Numbered from the stretch's first letter, positions 1 to 9,188 are shown. The stretch is DNA of 64,000 bases from Thalassospira australica (GCF_000763295.1 NZ_JRJE01000001.1:99204-163203), one strand, 5' to 3'. The notes: generated by a model from the letters alone, not told the origin. Numbers and translations: made by a program.

Positions 1-694
1 CCTGGTTGCTTGTAATCACGGGCTTGCCCAGTTGTCGTTCGGCTTCTGCGATAATCTCGGCAGACCGAACCGCCGTGCAGGAAATGAACACCGCATCGGC
101 ATCGGATGTGTCGACCTTAAGCGCCCCTTCCAGCAGGGCCGTGGGGGGCAGCGATGTCATGTCCAGATCGGTATCAAGGCCAAAGCCCATAATACGGGTG
201 ACATCAAATCCCCTGGCGCGGAATTCGTCTGCCACCGATTGGGTCACATCGGCAATATAGGGGGTCAGGATGGCAATTTTTTGTGCGCCAACGGCATGCA
301 GTGCCATTTCACTGGCCAAAAGCGGGTTGGTGACCTTGGCACCGGGCATGCCCTGATTGATCAGTTCGCCAATTTTGTCCGAACCGGTGACAGCAGTGCC
401 CGACGTACAGCCGAAAATGGCAACATCAACGCCATAACCGGGCAGCAGTGTTTTGGCCGCACGCGGCAAATCAGCGGCCATTGATTTCAGGTTTTCAACC
501 GTCACAGGGTTGGCATTTTCGATGCGGGTGGTGAACAGACGTATATCAGCGGGCAGGATGCCACGCAGGTCATCCTCGCTGTTAAAATCTGTTGCCAGTG
601 TGATCAGGCCAATGCGTCCTGCCGGTCCGACCGGATCAGGAAAATACGACACATCTACCGGCTCTGGCGTGACCGCATGGGAAACGGACATCAT
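1..694 (-). CDS. Asp/Glu racemase / maleate isomerase family enzyme (EutA-like), partial
   Basis: About 231 residues are visible; the C-terminus lies beyond the left edge. The start ATG at 694 follows a GGAG ribosome site, and a second in-frame ATG follows immediately. Two cysteine motifs typical of the Asp/Glu/hydantoin racemase, maleate isomerase and arylmalonate decarboxylase superfamily are present: GCTSGT (Cys96) and SCTAVR (Cys206), the usual pair of facing catalytic thiols. The best fit from context is EutA of ectoine catabolism, because the upstream genes on the same strand are TRAP permease genes and a MocR regulator. The superfamily is certain; the substrate is inferred. A 111-bp gap with a hairpin separates it from the TRAP gene. 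Confidence 0.8.
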   Translation of the reverse strand, partial: MMSVSHAVTPEPVDVSYFPDPVGPAGRIGLITLATDFNSEDDLRGILPADIRLFTTRIENANPVTVENLKSMAADLPRAAKTLLPGYGVDVAIFGCTSGTAVTGSDKIGELINQGMPGAKVTNPLLASEMALHAVGAQKIAILTPYIADVTQSVADEFRARGFDVTRIMGFGLDTDLDMTSLPPTALLEGALKVDTSDADAVFISCTAVRSAEIIAEAERQLGKPVITSNQ

Positions 695-710
695 CCTGAA
701 CTCCAGAAGC

Positions 711-742
711 GGGTCGTCCTTGCCATTTTGGCAGGACGACCC
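711..742 (-). other. Intercistronic hairpin between TRAP large subunit and racemase-family gene
   Basis: An inverted repeat with arms GGGTCGTCC(T)TGCC and GGCAGGACGACCC, one bulged T and a short AT-rich loop, lies between two genes of the same strand. There is no T-run after it on the minus strand, so it is more likely an RNA-processing or attenuating stem than a strong terminator. Confidence 0.5.
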
Positions 743-804
743 TGTTTCAAATTTTAAAGTTGCGTGTATCCGGGCGTGCCCGGGATTTTATTGCCTGATC
801 CTGA

Positions 805-2088
805 TCAGTGGAATGCAAGTTCAGGCAGGAACAAGGCGATCTGCGGCACGAAGATCAGGATCACCGCAGCCAGCAACAACATAATGATGAAGGGCGGTGT
901 TCCGCTGATGACTTCGGCATAGGGTCGCCTGAAGATTGCTATGGCGGTAAAGATATCGCACCCGAACGGTGGCGTTGCAGAGCCGATCGCAACCTGCAGG
1001 GTCACAAGCGTCCCGACCAGAACCGGATCAAGTCCCGCTGCATTGACCAGCGGCATGAAGATCGGGGTCAGAACCAGAATGACAACAATCGGGTCAACGA
1101 ACATGCAACCCACAAAGAAGGCAATGCAGATTGCCGCCAGAATGATGTAGGGATGCGCGCCTTCAAGTCCCAATGCGCCGATCACATGTTGCGGGATCTG
1201 GGCAAAGGAAATCACAAACGAGAACGTCGTCCCGGCACCGACCAGAATGAAAACAACGGCGGTAATCAGGCCGGTTGAACGGGCAATCGATAGCAATTCT
1301 GACCATTTGACCGATTTGAAGACCAGAACTTCAAGGATCACGGCATAGACCACGGCGACTGCGGCAACCTCGGTCGGGCTGACCCAGCCAAGATAAATGC
1401 CGCCAACGATCAGAACCGGGAACATGATGGCCGGTCCGGCATTGATCACGGCTTTGCCGCGTTCGGCCCAGGTCATGCGCGGGATGGTCGGGATGTTGTT
1501 CTTTTTGGCGTAGTACATGCAGTACAGCGAGAACATGATCAGGATGAGAATGCCCGGACCAATACCGGCCAAGAACAGCTCCCCGATCGAGACTTTGCCA
1601 ACTACACCAAACACGATCATGCCAATGGACGGCGGGATCAAAAACGCGATGTCACTGGCATTGATGATCAGCGCCATGGCGAATTTGTCTTCGTAGCCAG
1701 CCTTGAGCATCTTGGGGCGCAAAGGCCCGCCCATGGCAACCACGGTTGCCTGCGTTGATCCCGAAACAGCCCCGAACATGGTGCAGCCAAGGGCAGTGGT
1801 CACAGCAAGGCCGCCACGAACATGGCCGACAAAGGTCATGGCAAGGTCAATCAGCCGGTTGGCTGTATGGCCCTTTGTCACGATATCGGCGGCAAAGATA
1901 AACATGGGCACTGCGATTAGTGCGACCGGTGAAATGCCCGTGACCATCTGCTGAATGAGAATGCGTTCCGGGATCGGCATGTAAAACAGGAATGCGACGA
2001 CACTGGCAGTCGCAAGCGGCACCATCATGGGGAAGCCGAGCACAAGCAGTACAAGCATCACCAGAAGGATTGTCGTTCCTAAATCCAT
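805..2088 (-). CDS. TRAP transporter large permease subunit (DctM/UehC type)
   Basis: This 427-residue, strongly hydrophobic protein has about 12 predicted membrane segments and matches the normal length of a DctM-type large subunit. The conserved family segments around PPSIGMIVFG and the C-terminal ATPPFGCDIF stretch are visible. It forms the ion-coupled channel of a tripartite periplasmic transporter and lies 12 bp downstream of the small subunit gene on the same strand. The binding protein is encoded divergently at 4456. The substrate is not readable from this subunit; the neighbouring MocR regulator, racemase-family enzyme and aminotransferase suggest an amino-acid-like compatible solute such as ectoine. 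Confidence 0.93.
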   Translation of the reverse strand: MDLGTTILLVMLVLLVLGFPMMVPLATASVVAFLFYMPIPERILIQQMVTGISPVALIAVPMFIFAADIVTKGHTANRLIDLAMTFVGHVRGGLAVTTALGCTMFGAVSGSTQATVVAMGGPLRPKMLKAGYEDKFAMALIINASDIAFLIPPSIGMIVFGVVGKVSIGELFLAGIGPGILILIMFSLYCMYYAKKNNIPTIPRMTWAERGKAVINAGPAIMFPVLIVGGIYLGWVSPTEVAAVAVVYAVILEVLVFKSVKWSELLSIARSTGLITAVVFILVGAGTTFSFVISFAQIPQHVIGALGLEGAHPYIILAAICIAFFVGCMFVDPIVVILVLTPIFMPLVNAAGLDPVLVGTLVTLQVAIGSATPPFGCDIFTAIAIFRRPYAEVISGTPPFIIMLLLAAVILIFVPQIALFLPELAFH

Positions 2089-2100
2089 TTTTCTGTCCCC

Positions 2101-2685
2101 CTACAGATGATGCTCGTCGGCGTCACTAAAAGTATCCTCAACCTGATAGGACAGGTGTGTCCCGGGTTTGAGGATATTGGTCAGTGCGGCCAGAACAAAC
2201 TGGATGCCGGTAACACACAAACCAAACGGCACGATCAGGACTGTGAGGTAATAAGGAATGCGCAACGCTGGCGTCAGCCGGTTGGACGTCATCAACGAGG
2301 ATACGTAATCAATCGAATACCACGCCAAGAGGAACAGCAGACTGGCTGTGCCCAATGTAATGATGATCATCATGACCTTGCTTGCGCGCGGCCCCAGCAT
2401 ATCGGTAAAGGCGGACATGCGAATATGGCGGCCCATGCGGGCGGCTTCGCTGATGCCGACAAACGTCACAAGAATGATCAGAAACTGATTGAGCTCTTCG
2501 GAGAAGAAGATGCTCGAATTGAACCCCAAACGCATGATCACATTGGCGACGGTATTCACCGCCATGATCACAATGCTCCATCCAAGAAGCTGTCGCTCGA
2601 CCACGGATAAACCGTGATCAAGTTTTCTCAGAATACCCAGCGCCCCGCCACTTGGAGCGGGGGCCTCCCCATTAGAACCTGACAT
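2101..2685 (-). CDS. TRAP transporter small permease subunit (DctQ type)
   Basis: A 194-residue protein with four hydrophobic segments, as expected for DctQ. The open frame extends upstream to 2814, but the ATG at 2685 is preceded by a strong AGGAGG seven bases away and gives the normal family length with a soluble N-terminus, so it is preferred. It pairs with the large subunit to form the membrane part of the transporter. A palindrome resembling the MocR operator lies about 135 bp upstream, next to the 3' end of the regulator gene, suggesting that dctQM has its own regulated promoter as well as possible read-through. Confidence 0.9.
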   Translation of the reverse strand: MSGSNGEAPAPSGGALGILRKLDHGLSVVERQLLGWSIVIMAVNTVANVIMRLGFNSSIFFSEELNQFLIILVTFVGISEAARMGRHIRMSAFTDMLGPRASKVMMIIITLGTASLLFLLAWYSIDYVSSLMTSNRLTPALRIPYYLTVLIVPFGLCVTGIQFVLAALTNILKPGTHLSYQVEDTFSDADEHHL

Positions 2686-2820
2686 AGAACCTCCTTGATG
2701 CGCGTGCGAGACATTGTTGTAAAACGATCTATGTGGTTGATGGTTCCCCCCACACGGGATGCCGTTCGCTTCGCGCCAGTTATGCCAGAATAAAAACGCT
2801 TTGTGGCGGTTCAATCAGAT

Positions 2821-2838
2821 TTTTGTCATGAGACAAAA
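2821..2838. promoter_or_regulatory. Probable MocR operator upstream of TRAP permease genes
   Basis: The sequence TTTTGTCATGAGACAAAA has perfect 7-bp arms (TTTTGTC/GACAAAA) around ATGA. It abuts the stop codon of the MocR gene and lies upstream of dctQ. A near copy occurs at 4311-4328 between the regulator and the TRAP binding-protein gene. Two matching dyads at the two promoters expected to be controlled by the regulator make an operator role likely; this is inferred. Confidence 0.6.
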
Positions 2839-4236
2839 TCAATACATGACGTCGAAGCCGTGTACGCCCGGCATCTGATCCATTGTATGGCGGATTTGGA
2901 TCAGGGCGCGATGCGTTGTCGGTGTGTCTGGTGCCCCGCCAAGGCAAAGACGAATGGCGTTCGGACGGGGGACTTTTACCGTCATGAACGGGTCGGAAAT
3001 CGTAACAGCCACGCCGTTTTTGCGCAGTTCAGAGGCAAACCATTCTTCCTGCCAGTGTTCGGGGATTCGGACCCAGGCGCTCAGGGATGTGGGGTGATGA
3101 CGCACGACCGCATCCCCCAGAATTTCTGCGACAAGAGCTTGTCGTTCACGCATCAAGGCACGTTGGACTGTGACGGCCTGTTCAACGGTTCCATCGGCAA
3201 TCCAGCGTGCGCCGATCTCTGCCATCAACGGAGTCCCCATCCATCCGGTGACGCGCAAAACGCTGCTGGCACGAATTGACAAGTGTTGGGGCACGGTCAA
3301 AAAGCCGGTTCGAAGTCCGGGCATAACGATTTTGGTCAGGCTTGAAACATGGAAGCCGAGTTTGGGCAGAAAGCTTGTGATCGGCGGCAGGTTTTCTTCA
3401 AGAAGTGGTCGATAGACGTCATCCTCGATCACGTAGACGCCGTAATGTTCGGCGATCTCGGCAATCTGTTTGCGCCGTTCCAGACCCATCAGGCAGTTTG
3501 TCGGGTTGGTGAAGATCGGTGTGACGACAAGGGCACGGATCTGACGTTGTTTGCATTCGCGCTCGAACGCGTCGGGCAGGATGCCTTCGTCATCGGTTGG
3601 CAGTGCGCCGAGTTTAAAGCGCAGGATACTCGCCGAGCCGATAACCCCATGGTCCGTCAGGCTTTCTGTTAGCACCACGTCATCAGGTTGCACGATGGTC
3701 GACAGGGCGGTGAAGACGCCCTGGGCGGCGCCATTGGTGATCAGGATATTGGGAACTTCGGCGTCTACCCCCATGCTTGCAAGCCAGCTTCGACCAATCT
3801 CGCGGTGGTATTCAAAACCCGCAACCGGTCGGCAACTTTCCATCCAGCTTTGATGAGGTTCGTCGGCCAGTTTGGCATGCATCTGGCGCGACAGGTCTGT
3901 GTGAAAGTCGGTAAATGCCGTGCGCACGATCGAGAGGTCAATCACATCTGGCTGGCGGCTGTCGAGGATGAAGGATGACGCACGGTCGGTCAGGCGCGCC
4001 TGAACAAATGTTCCGCGCCGGCGTTCAGAGCGCAGATACCCCTGACGTTCAACTTCCTTATAGGCCGCACTTACTGTTTGCACGCTGACTTTTAGGCGGT
4101 AGGCCAGCTCACGGTGCGTTGGCATTCGAATTTCATGCCGCAGTCTTCCGGACTCGATATCGGTAATGATTGCTTCGACAAGCGTTTTGTATTTCGGACC
4201 AGTTTCGCCGCTGAGGTCGATTTCTGGTAGCCACAT
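2839..4236 (-). CDS. MocR/GabR-family PLP-dependent transcriptional regulator (EnuR-like)
   Basis: A 465-residue two-domain protein. Residues 1-75 form a GntR-type winged helix (PTHRELAYRLKVSVQTVSAAYKE). The remainder is a fold-type I aminotransferase-like domain, with a PLP-binding lysine predicted in SLTK and a downstream GLRTGF motif. This architecture and length are those of MocR regulators such as GabR, TauR and EnuR. It lies between a dctQM/racemase cluster on its own strand and a divergent TRAP binding-protein gene, with matched palindromes on both sides. EnuR, the ectoine-utilisation regulator, is the best contextual match; a GABA- or taurine-type sensor is the alternative. Confidence 0.9.
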   Translation of the reverse strand: MWLPEIDLSGETGPKYKTLVEAIITDIESGRLRHEIRMPTHRELAYRLKVSVQTVSAAYKEVERQGYLRSERRRGTFVQARLTDRASSFILDSRQPDVIDLSIVRTAFTDFHTDLSRQMHAKLADEPHQSWMESCRPVAGFEYHREIGRSWLASMGVDAEVPNILITNGAAQGVFTALSTIVQPDDVVLTESLTDHGVIGSASILRFKLGALPTDDEGILPDAFERECKQRQIRALVVTPIFTNPTNCLMGLERRKQIAEIAEHYGVYVIEDDVYRPLLEENLPPITSFLPKLGFHVSSLTKIVMPGLRTGFLTVPQHLSIRASSVLRVTGWMGTPLMAEIGARWIADGTVEQAVTVQRALMRERQALVAEILGDAVVRHHPTSLSAWVRIPEHWQEEWFASELRKNGVAVTISDPFMTVKVPRPNAIRLCLGGAPDTPTTHRALIQIRHTMDQMPGVHGFDVMY

Positions 4237-4310
4237 GACACAATTTCCATCCCTGATGTTTTTTCAGACCCTAACATGGCTGGCGGTCGGATGTGTAGGC
4301 GTTACTGTTA

Positions 4311-4328
4311 ATTTGTCATGATACAAAA
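4311..4328. promoter_or_regulatory. Probable MocR operator between mocR and dctP
   Basis: ATTTGTCATGATACAAAA contains a TTTGT/ACAAA dyad and matches the palindrome at 2821-2838 at most positions. It lies in the divergent intergenic region between the regulator gene and the TRAP binding-protein gene, where an autoregulated operator would be expected. Confidence 0.6.
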
Positions 4329-4455
4329 CTAGCATTGACCTGATGCAGGAACATTTCAACACTTTGCGCGTTTATGACTCTGAAATTTAATTTAGCGCTG
4401 CCGATTGTAGGCCTAATCGCCCGTCGTTGCGCGCGACAACCAGGGAGACTTCGAT

Positions 4456-5475
4456 ATGAGTTTGAACAAACTTCTTAAGGCGACTCTTTCTGCTGCTGCC
4501 CTGTTTGCAGTAGCCGGAACCGCCGCCCACGCCGAGGAATGGAAATTCGCCCACGAAGAAAGCCCGGGTGATGTCCAGGATCTTTATGCACAGGAATTCA
4601 AACGTCTGGTCGAAGAAAAGACCGATGGCGATGTGACCGTTACCATCTACACCTATGGCCAGTTGGGTACAGAGAACGACATTACCGAGCTGACCGCTGC
4701 GGGCGCTGTTCAGTTCTCCAACGCGTCGCCGGGCCATCTGGGTACTTTCGTTCCGGAAATTCAGGTTTTCGGCGTTCCTTACCTGCTGTCGCAGGATAAC
4801 GAAGTGAACAAGAAAGTCCTGTCGTCCAGCCCGACCATCTATGAAGGCCTTTCCAAGGATTTCGAGTCCAAGGGGCTTAAGCTTTATACCATGTATCCGG
4901 AAGGTGAAATGGTCTGGACCACCAAGAAAGCGGTCGAAAAACCGGCTGATTTCGACGGTGTGAAATTCCGTGTGATGACATCGCCGATCCTGATCGAAAC
5001 CTATAAATCGTTTGGTTCTGATCCGGTTGCCCTGCCGTGGGGTGAAGTTTATTCCGGTCTTCAGACCAGCGTGATCGACGCACAGGTCAACCCGATCTTC
5101 TTCGTTGAAAGTGCGAAATTCTACGAAGTGACCGATTACCTGATCTATGCCGGTCAGCAGCAGTACACCACCACCGTGGTATCAAATGCCGCCTTCTATG
5201 ATGGCCTGTCTGATGAGCGCAAAGAGATGCTGGCAGAAGTTAAAGCCGAACTGGACGACTTCATCTATGACGCCCAGACAAAAGCAAACGAAGAAGCCCT
5301 TGCACGCATCAAGGAAGCCAAGCCGGAAATCGAAGTTATCCGTCTGAATGAAGAACAGCGTTCGGTCTTCAAGGAAGCTTCCAAAGGCGTTGGCGCAAGC
5401 CTTGTCGAAGAAGTCGGTGGTGACACCGAAGAAGTGCTGAAATCGCTTCGCGAAGAATTCGGTACCGCGATGTAA
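4456..5475 (+). CDS. TRAP transporter substrate-binding protein (DctP/UehA type)
   Basis: A 339-residue periplasmic protein. The N-terminus has a classical signal peptide ending AAHA before EEWKF. AGGGAG lies upstream of the ATG. The conserved DctP region around GVKFRVMTSP carries the arginine that normally contacts the substrate carboxylate, and WGEVYSGLQTSVIDAQ is the usual family motif. It delivers substrate to the DctQM permease encoded on the opposite strand across the regulator gene. It is followed by a strong terminator, so it forms a single-gene transcript. Ectoine or hydroxyectoine is a plausible ligand given the context, but this is not shown by sequence. Confidence 0.93.
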   Translation: MSLNKLLKATLSAAALFAVAGTAAHAEEWKFAHEESPGDVQDLYAQEFKRLVEEKTDGDVTVTIYTYGQLGTENDITELTAAGAVQFSNASPGHLGTFVPEIQVFGVPYLLSQDNEVNKKVLSSSPTIYEGLSKDFESKGLKLYTMYPEGEMVWTTKKAVEKPADFDGVKFRVMTSPILIETYKSFGSDPVALPWGEVYSGLQTSVIDAQVNPIFFVESAKFYEVTDYLIYAGQQQYTTTVVSNAAFYDGLSDERKEMLAEVKAELDDFIYDAQTKANEEALARIKEAKPEIEVIRLNEEQRSVFKEASKGVGASLVEEVGGDTEEVLKSLREEFGTAM

Positions 5476-5505
5476 TTCGACGTCCCCGATTTAACGGGAT
5501 TTCGC

Positions 5506-5539
5506 AAAACCCCCGCAGGCGATGCTTGCGGGGGTTTTT
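5506..5539 (+). terminator. Rho-independent terminator of the TRAP binding-protein gene
   Basis: A perfect 12-bp stem (AAAACCCCCGCA/TGCGGGGGTTTT) with a 9-nt loop ends in a T-run, 31 bp after the stop codon. Confidence 0.9.
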
Positions 5540-5698
5540 GTTTGTCCTGGCCTACGGGTTCTGACGCCAGGAAATCCGGACAGGAAGGTTTGTTGATACA
5601 CCCTTGGGATGCTCACAACATCAAGCGTCCCGCGTCTAACACGTGCCCTTTCCGATGATCGGACTGTGGTGATGAAACTGACGTGAAAGGATCTGGCT

Positions 5699-6124
5699 GT
5701 GAATATGTTCAACCTGCTTCACGGTGTCCGCGATGCTATCTTCCCGGCGATTATGTTTGCGGTGCTGTTGCTTGGAACGCTTGTGACCGCGCCAAAAGCC
5801 GAGGTTCGCAACCCCAATGGTGTGCCGATTTCCAAAGCCGAGCTGGCCGAGAAATCGCCGGATGCGGCAGAGGTGACCGTAGAGGATGCGCTGAGCAATT
5901 CTGCGAATCCCGACGTCGTTGCCGGGGTGACCAACACGGCGGCTGCGCCCTATTTGAATCTGTCTGGATCTGATGGTTCCGGGTCGATCTGGTGGAAGCC
6001 AGCAACGACCGGCGGAAATGCCGAAATCAAACTTACAATCATCAATGCATCGGGCAGCCCGACAGGCAGTTGCACGGTGTCGTCAAAAAAAGGTTCTGAT
6101 GGCAAGTTTGAGACCAACTGCTGA
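5699..6124 (+). CDS. Hypothetical exported or membrane-anchored protein
   Basis: A 141-residue protein read from a GTG start with AAAGGA seven bases upstream; an ATG two codons later is the alternative. Residues about 13-30 form one hydrophobic segment, a signal anchor or signal peptide. The rest is polar, Ala/Ser/Gly-rich and ends in a small domain with two cysteines (SCTVSS and ETNC) that could form a disulphide in the periplasm. No family was recognised. It stands alone between the TRAP binding-protein gene and a convergent aminotransferase gene. Confidence 0.6.
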   Translation: MNMFNLLHGVRDAIFPAIMFAVLLLGTLVTAPKAEVRNPNGVPISKAELAEKSPDAAEVTVEDALSNSANPDVVAGVTNTAAAPYLNLSGSDGSGSIWWKPATTGGNAEIKLTIINASGSPTGSCTVSSKKGSDGKFETNC

Positions 6125-6151
6125 TGCGCTGGATTTCCGGTGCTCAGGCAT

Positions 6152-6185
6152 AAAAACAGGGGCCGGTCATGGGCCCGGCCCCTGT
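6152..6185 (-). terminator. Terminator of the aminotransferase operon
   Basis: A stem ACAGGGGCCGG/CCGGCCCCTGT with an 8-nt loop. On the minus strand it is followed by a T-run, so it terminates the dehydrogenase-aminotransferase transcript. Confidence 0.8.
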
Positions 6186-6254
6186 GTATCGCCACGTCGG
6201 GAAGAAGGAATGACGCGGCGAATATGGGTGATATCGCAGTGATATCAGTTTGGC

Positions 6255-7655
6255 TTATTTGCCAGCGGCAACTTCGTCGGCAACCGCATCAACGGCCTGT
6301 TTGGCGATGTCGATGACTTTGTCGACTTCAGCTTTGGTGATGTTGAGCGGCGGTGCGAAGCCAAGGATGTCACCATGCGGCATGGCACGGGCAATCATGC
6401 CACGCTCAAGGCAGGCAGCCGATACACGCGGACCAATTTTGGCATTCGGGTCGAAACGCTCTTTCTTGGTTTTGTCGGCAACAAATTCAAGTGCTGCCAT
6501 CAGGCCAACACCACGTGCCTCGCCAACCAGCGGATGTTCGTTGAAGGTTTCCCGCAGGCGTTTCTGGAAGTACCCACCCGTCTCAGCCGAGTTGCCGGTC
6601 AGGTTTTCACCATCAACGATATCAAGGTTGGCATTGGCCGCAGCCGCACAAACCGGATGCGCGGAATAGGTCCAGCCATGGCCGATCGGGCCCATCTGAT
6701 CAGAACCCTGTTCAAGGACTTTCCAGACGCGCTCACCAATAATGACGCCCGAAAGCGGCAGGTAACCCGATGTCACACCTTTGGCAATGGTGATCAGGTC
6801 CGGCTTGATCCCGTAATGCTGGGAGCCGAAATACGACCCGGTACGACCAAATGCGGTGACAACTTCGTCAGCAACCAGCAGAACGTCATATTTGTTCAGA
6901 ACGGCCTGGATGGCTTCCCAGTAGCCTTCTGGCGGGGTGATGATGCCGCCCGTGCCCATGACCGGCTCGCCGATGAAGGCGGCAACGGTTTCGGGGCCTT
7001 CGCGCAGGATCATTTTTTCCAGATCATCGGCACAGCGTTTGGCGAATTCGGCTTCGGTTTCACCGGCCTCTGCATTCCAGTAGTGATGCGGGCAGGTGGT
7101 GTGCAGGATCGGCGCACGCGGCAGATCAAATGCATTGTGGAAGGCAGCAAGGCCGGTCAGGCTGCCGGTCATGATGCCAGAGCCATGATACCCGCGCCAA
7201 CGCGAGATGATTTTCTTTTTCTGCGGCAGGCCGCGAATGTTGTTGTAGTACCAGATCAGCTTGATGTTGGTTTCGTTCGCATCCGATCCCGACATGCCGT
7301 AATAGACGCGCTGCATGCCTTCGGGCGCGCTTTTGATGATACGGTCTGACAGGCGAATGATTGCTTCGTTACTGTGCCCGACATAGGTGTGGTAATAGGC
7401 AAGTTCCTTGGCCTGGGCATAGATCGCATCGGCAATTTCGGTACGGCCGTAGCCGATGTTGACGCAATAGAGACCGGCGAACGCATCGAGGCTTTCGCGG
7501 CCTTCGGTGTCATGGATGTAGATGCCCTTGCCGCCATTGATGATGCGGTTGGGGGTTTCGCCGTCGGCGTGCTGACGCATATGGGTCGAGGGGTGCATGA
7601 CGTGCGCCCGGTCCATTTCCTGCAGATCAGCAGTGGTGTTTTTGATGACATTCAT
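6255..7655 (-). CDS. Class III omega-aminotransferase (DoeD-like candidate)
   Basis: About 466 residues, PLP-dependent fold-type I class III aminotransferase. Visible motifs are the YYGMSGSDANET cofactor-phosphate region, LLVADEVVTAFGRTG with the PLP-contacting Asp, and TIAKGVTSGY with the Schiff-base lysine. The ATG at 7655 is chosen because GGGAGA lies six bases upstream; the frame extends to 7691 without support. It follows the semialdehyde dehydrogenase gene by 45 bp in one operon. The dehydrogenase-then-aminotransferase order matches ssd-atf (doeC-doeD) of ectoine degradation and could also serve GABA or another omega-amino compound. The substrate is unresolved. Confidence 0.9.
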   Translation of the reverse strand: MNVIKNTTADLQEMDRAHVMHPSTHMRQHADGETPNRIINGGKGIYIHDTEGRESLDAFAGLYCVNIGYGRTEIADAIYAQAKELAYYHTYVGHSNEAIIRLSDRIIKSAPEGMQRVYYGMSGSDANETNIKLIWYYNNIRGLPQKKKIISRWRGYHGSGIMTGSLTGLAAFHNAFDLPRAPILHTTCPHHYWNAEAGETEAEFAKRCADDLEKMILREGPETVAAFIGEPVMGTGGIITPPEGYWEAIQAVLNKYDVLLVADEVVTAFGRTGSYFGSQHYGIKPDLITIAKGVTSGYLPLSGVIIGERVWKVLEQGSDQMGPIGHGWTYSAHPVCAAAANANLDIVDGENLTGNSAETGGYFQKRLRETFNEHPLVGEARGVGLMAALEFVADKTKKERFDPNAKIGPRVSAACLERGMIARAMPHGDILGFAPPLNITKAEVDKVIDIAKQAVDAVADEVAAGK

Positions 7656-7700
7656 TTTCATTCTCCCATGTGAATGCTGTGGTGGCGCCAAGTGCGCAGG

Positions 7701-9188
7701 CTATGCCTTGTAGGCCGCGCACACGTATTTGAGTTCGGTAAATTCTTCGAGACCATGGCGCGATCCTTCGCGGCCAAGACCGGATTGCTTGACCCCGCCA
7801 AACGGGATCGGTGCGCCGGTAATCTTCACGCAGTTAAGAGCAACCATACCGTATTCCAGCGCATTTGAAACACGTGCGGCACGGTCGTTGTCCCTGGTCA
7901 GCAGATAAGCCGCAAGCCCGTATTCGCTGTCGTTGGCTTTGGCGACGACTTCGTCTTCGGAATCAAAGGCCATGACAGGTGCGACCGGACCAAAGGTTTC
8001 CTCGCGGTAGATCTGCATGTCGCTTGTGACATCGGCCAGCAGGGTCGGCGCATAGAACAGCCCGCCCATTGTCTTGCCGCCGGTCAAAACCCGTGCGCCC
8101 TTTGCCCGGGCATCGGTGACGTGCTCTTCGCATTTGCCAACCGCGCGGTCATGCATCAGCGGGCCGATTTCAACATGTTCCTCGATGCCATTGCCAACGC
8201 GCAGATTGGCGATCGCCTTGGCGTATTTATCAAGGAAATCGTCGTAAATACCGCGCTGAACAAAGATGCGGTTTGCTGCGAGGCAATCCTGCCCGCTGGT
8301 GGCGAATTTGGCATTGAGCGCATGTTCAACCGCTTCATCGAGATCGACATCATCAAAGACGATGAACGGCGCATGACCACCGAGTTCCATCGACATTTTC
8401 TTGATGGTCTGTGCGCCCTGGGACAGGAGCAAACGGCCAACTTCGGTCGAACCAGTAAAGGACAGGGCGCGGACTTCGGTATTGCCGCAAAGCTCACCCA
8501 CCACCGGGTTCGGATCGCCGGTGACGATGTTAAACACGCCAGCCGGAATGCCGGCACGTTCGGCCAGTTCGGCCAGTGCGGTGGCGGAAAACGGCGTTTC
8601 GGTGGCCGGACGGACAATCATGGTGCAGCCTGCTGCCAGTGCGGCGGCGGCTTTACGTGTGATCATGGCGCAGGGGAAGTTCCACGGGGTGACCGCGGCG
8701 GTGACGCCAATCGGCTCACGCTTGACCGTCATGTTGCGACCCGGAAGGTGCGATGTGATGTTTTCAACATTCACCCGTTTGGCTTCTTCGGCGTAAAATT
8801 CGACAAAGCTTGCGGCGTAATCAATCTCGCCGCGGGATTCGTTGATCGGCTTGCCCTGTTCAAGCGTCATGAGCAGGGCGAGATCTTCCTTGTTTTCGAT
8901 CAGAAGATCATGCCAGCGACGCAAAGCGGCACTGCGTTCCTGGGGCAGAAGGGCTGCCCATGTCGGGAAAGCTTCCCGGGCAGCCGCGATGGCCTTGCGG
9001 GTTTCGTGAACGCCCATGTTCGGAACGGTGCCGATGAAGTTGCCGTCAAACGGGTTGGTGACTTCGATCACCTGAAGGTTGTCAGCCGAGCACCAGCGAC
9101 CATCAATATAGGCATGTTCGCGCAGCAAACGCAGATCGGAAAGCTGGCTGAGCGATACGCAACGCTGTTCCTTTGATTGTGCCGTCAT
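7701..9188 (-). CDS. NAD(P)-dependent semialdehyde dehydrogenase (GabD/DoeC family)
   Basis: A 495-residue aldehyde dehydrogenase. The start at 9188 follows a strong GGAGG; the longer frame to 9236 is not needed. The catalytic glutamate region MELGGHAPFIV and the nucleophilic cysteine in SGQDCLAANR are present, as is the C-terminal PFGGVKQSGLGREG motif typical of succinate-semialdehyde dehydrogenases. It would oxidise the semialdehyde produced by the aminotransferase encoded immediately downstream: succinate semialdehyde if the pathway is GABA degradation, aspartate semialdehyde if it is ectoine degradation. The family is certain; the substrate is inferred. Confidence 0.92.
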   Translation of the reverse strand: MTAQSKEQRCVSLSQLSDLRLLREHAYIDGRWCSADNLQVIEVTNPFDGNFIGTVPNMGVHETRKAIAAAREAFPTWAALLPQERSAALRRWHDLLIENKEDLALLMTLEQGKPINESRGEIDYAASFVEFYAEEAKRVNVENITSHLPGRNMTVKREPIGVTAAVTPWNFPCAMITRKAAAALAAGCTMIVRPATETPFSATALAELAERAGIPAGVFNIVTGDPNPVVGELCGNTEVRALSFTGSTEVGRLLLSQGAQTIKKMSMELGGHAPFIVFDDVDLDEAVEHALNAKFATSGQDCLAANRIFVQRGIYDDFLDKYAKAIANLRVGNGIEEHVEIGPLMHDRAVGKCEEHVTDARAKGARVLTGGKTMGGLFYAPTLLADVTSDMQIYREETFGPVAPVMAFDSEDEVVAKANDSEYGLAAYLLTRDNDRAARVSNALEYGMVALNCVKITGAPIPFGGVKQSGLGREGSRHGLEEFTELKYVCAAYKA

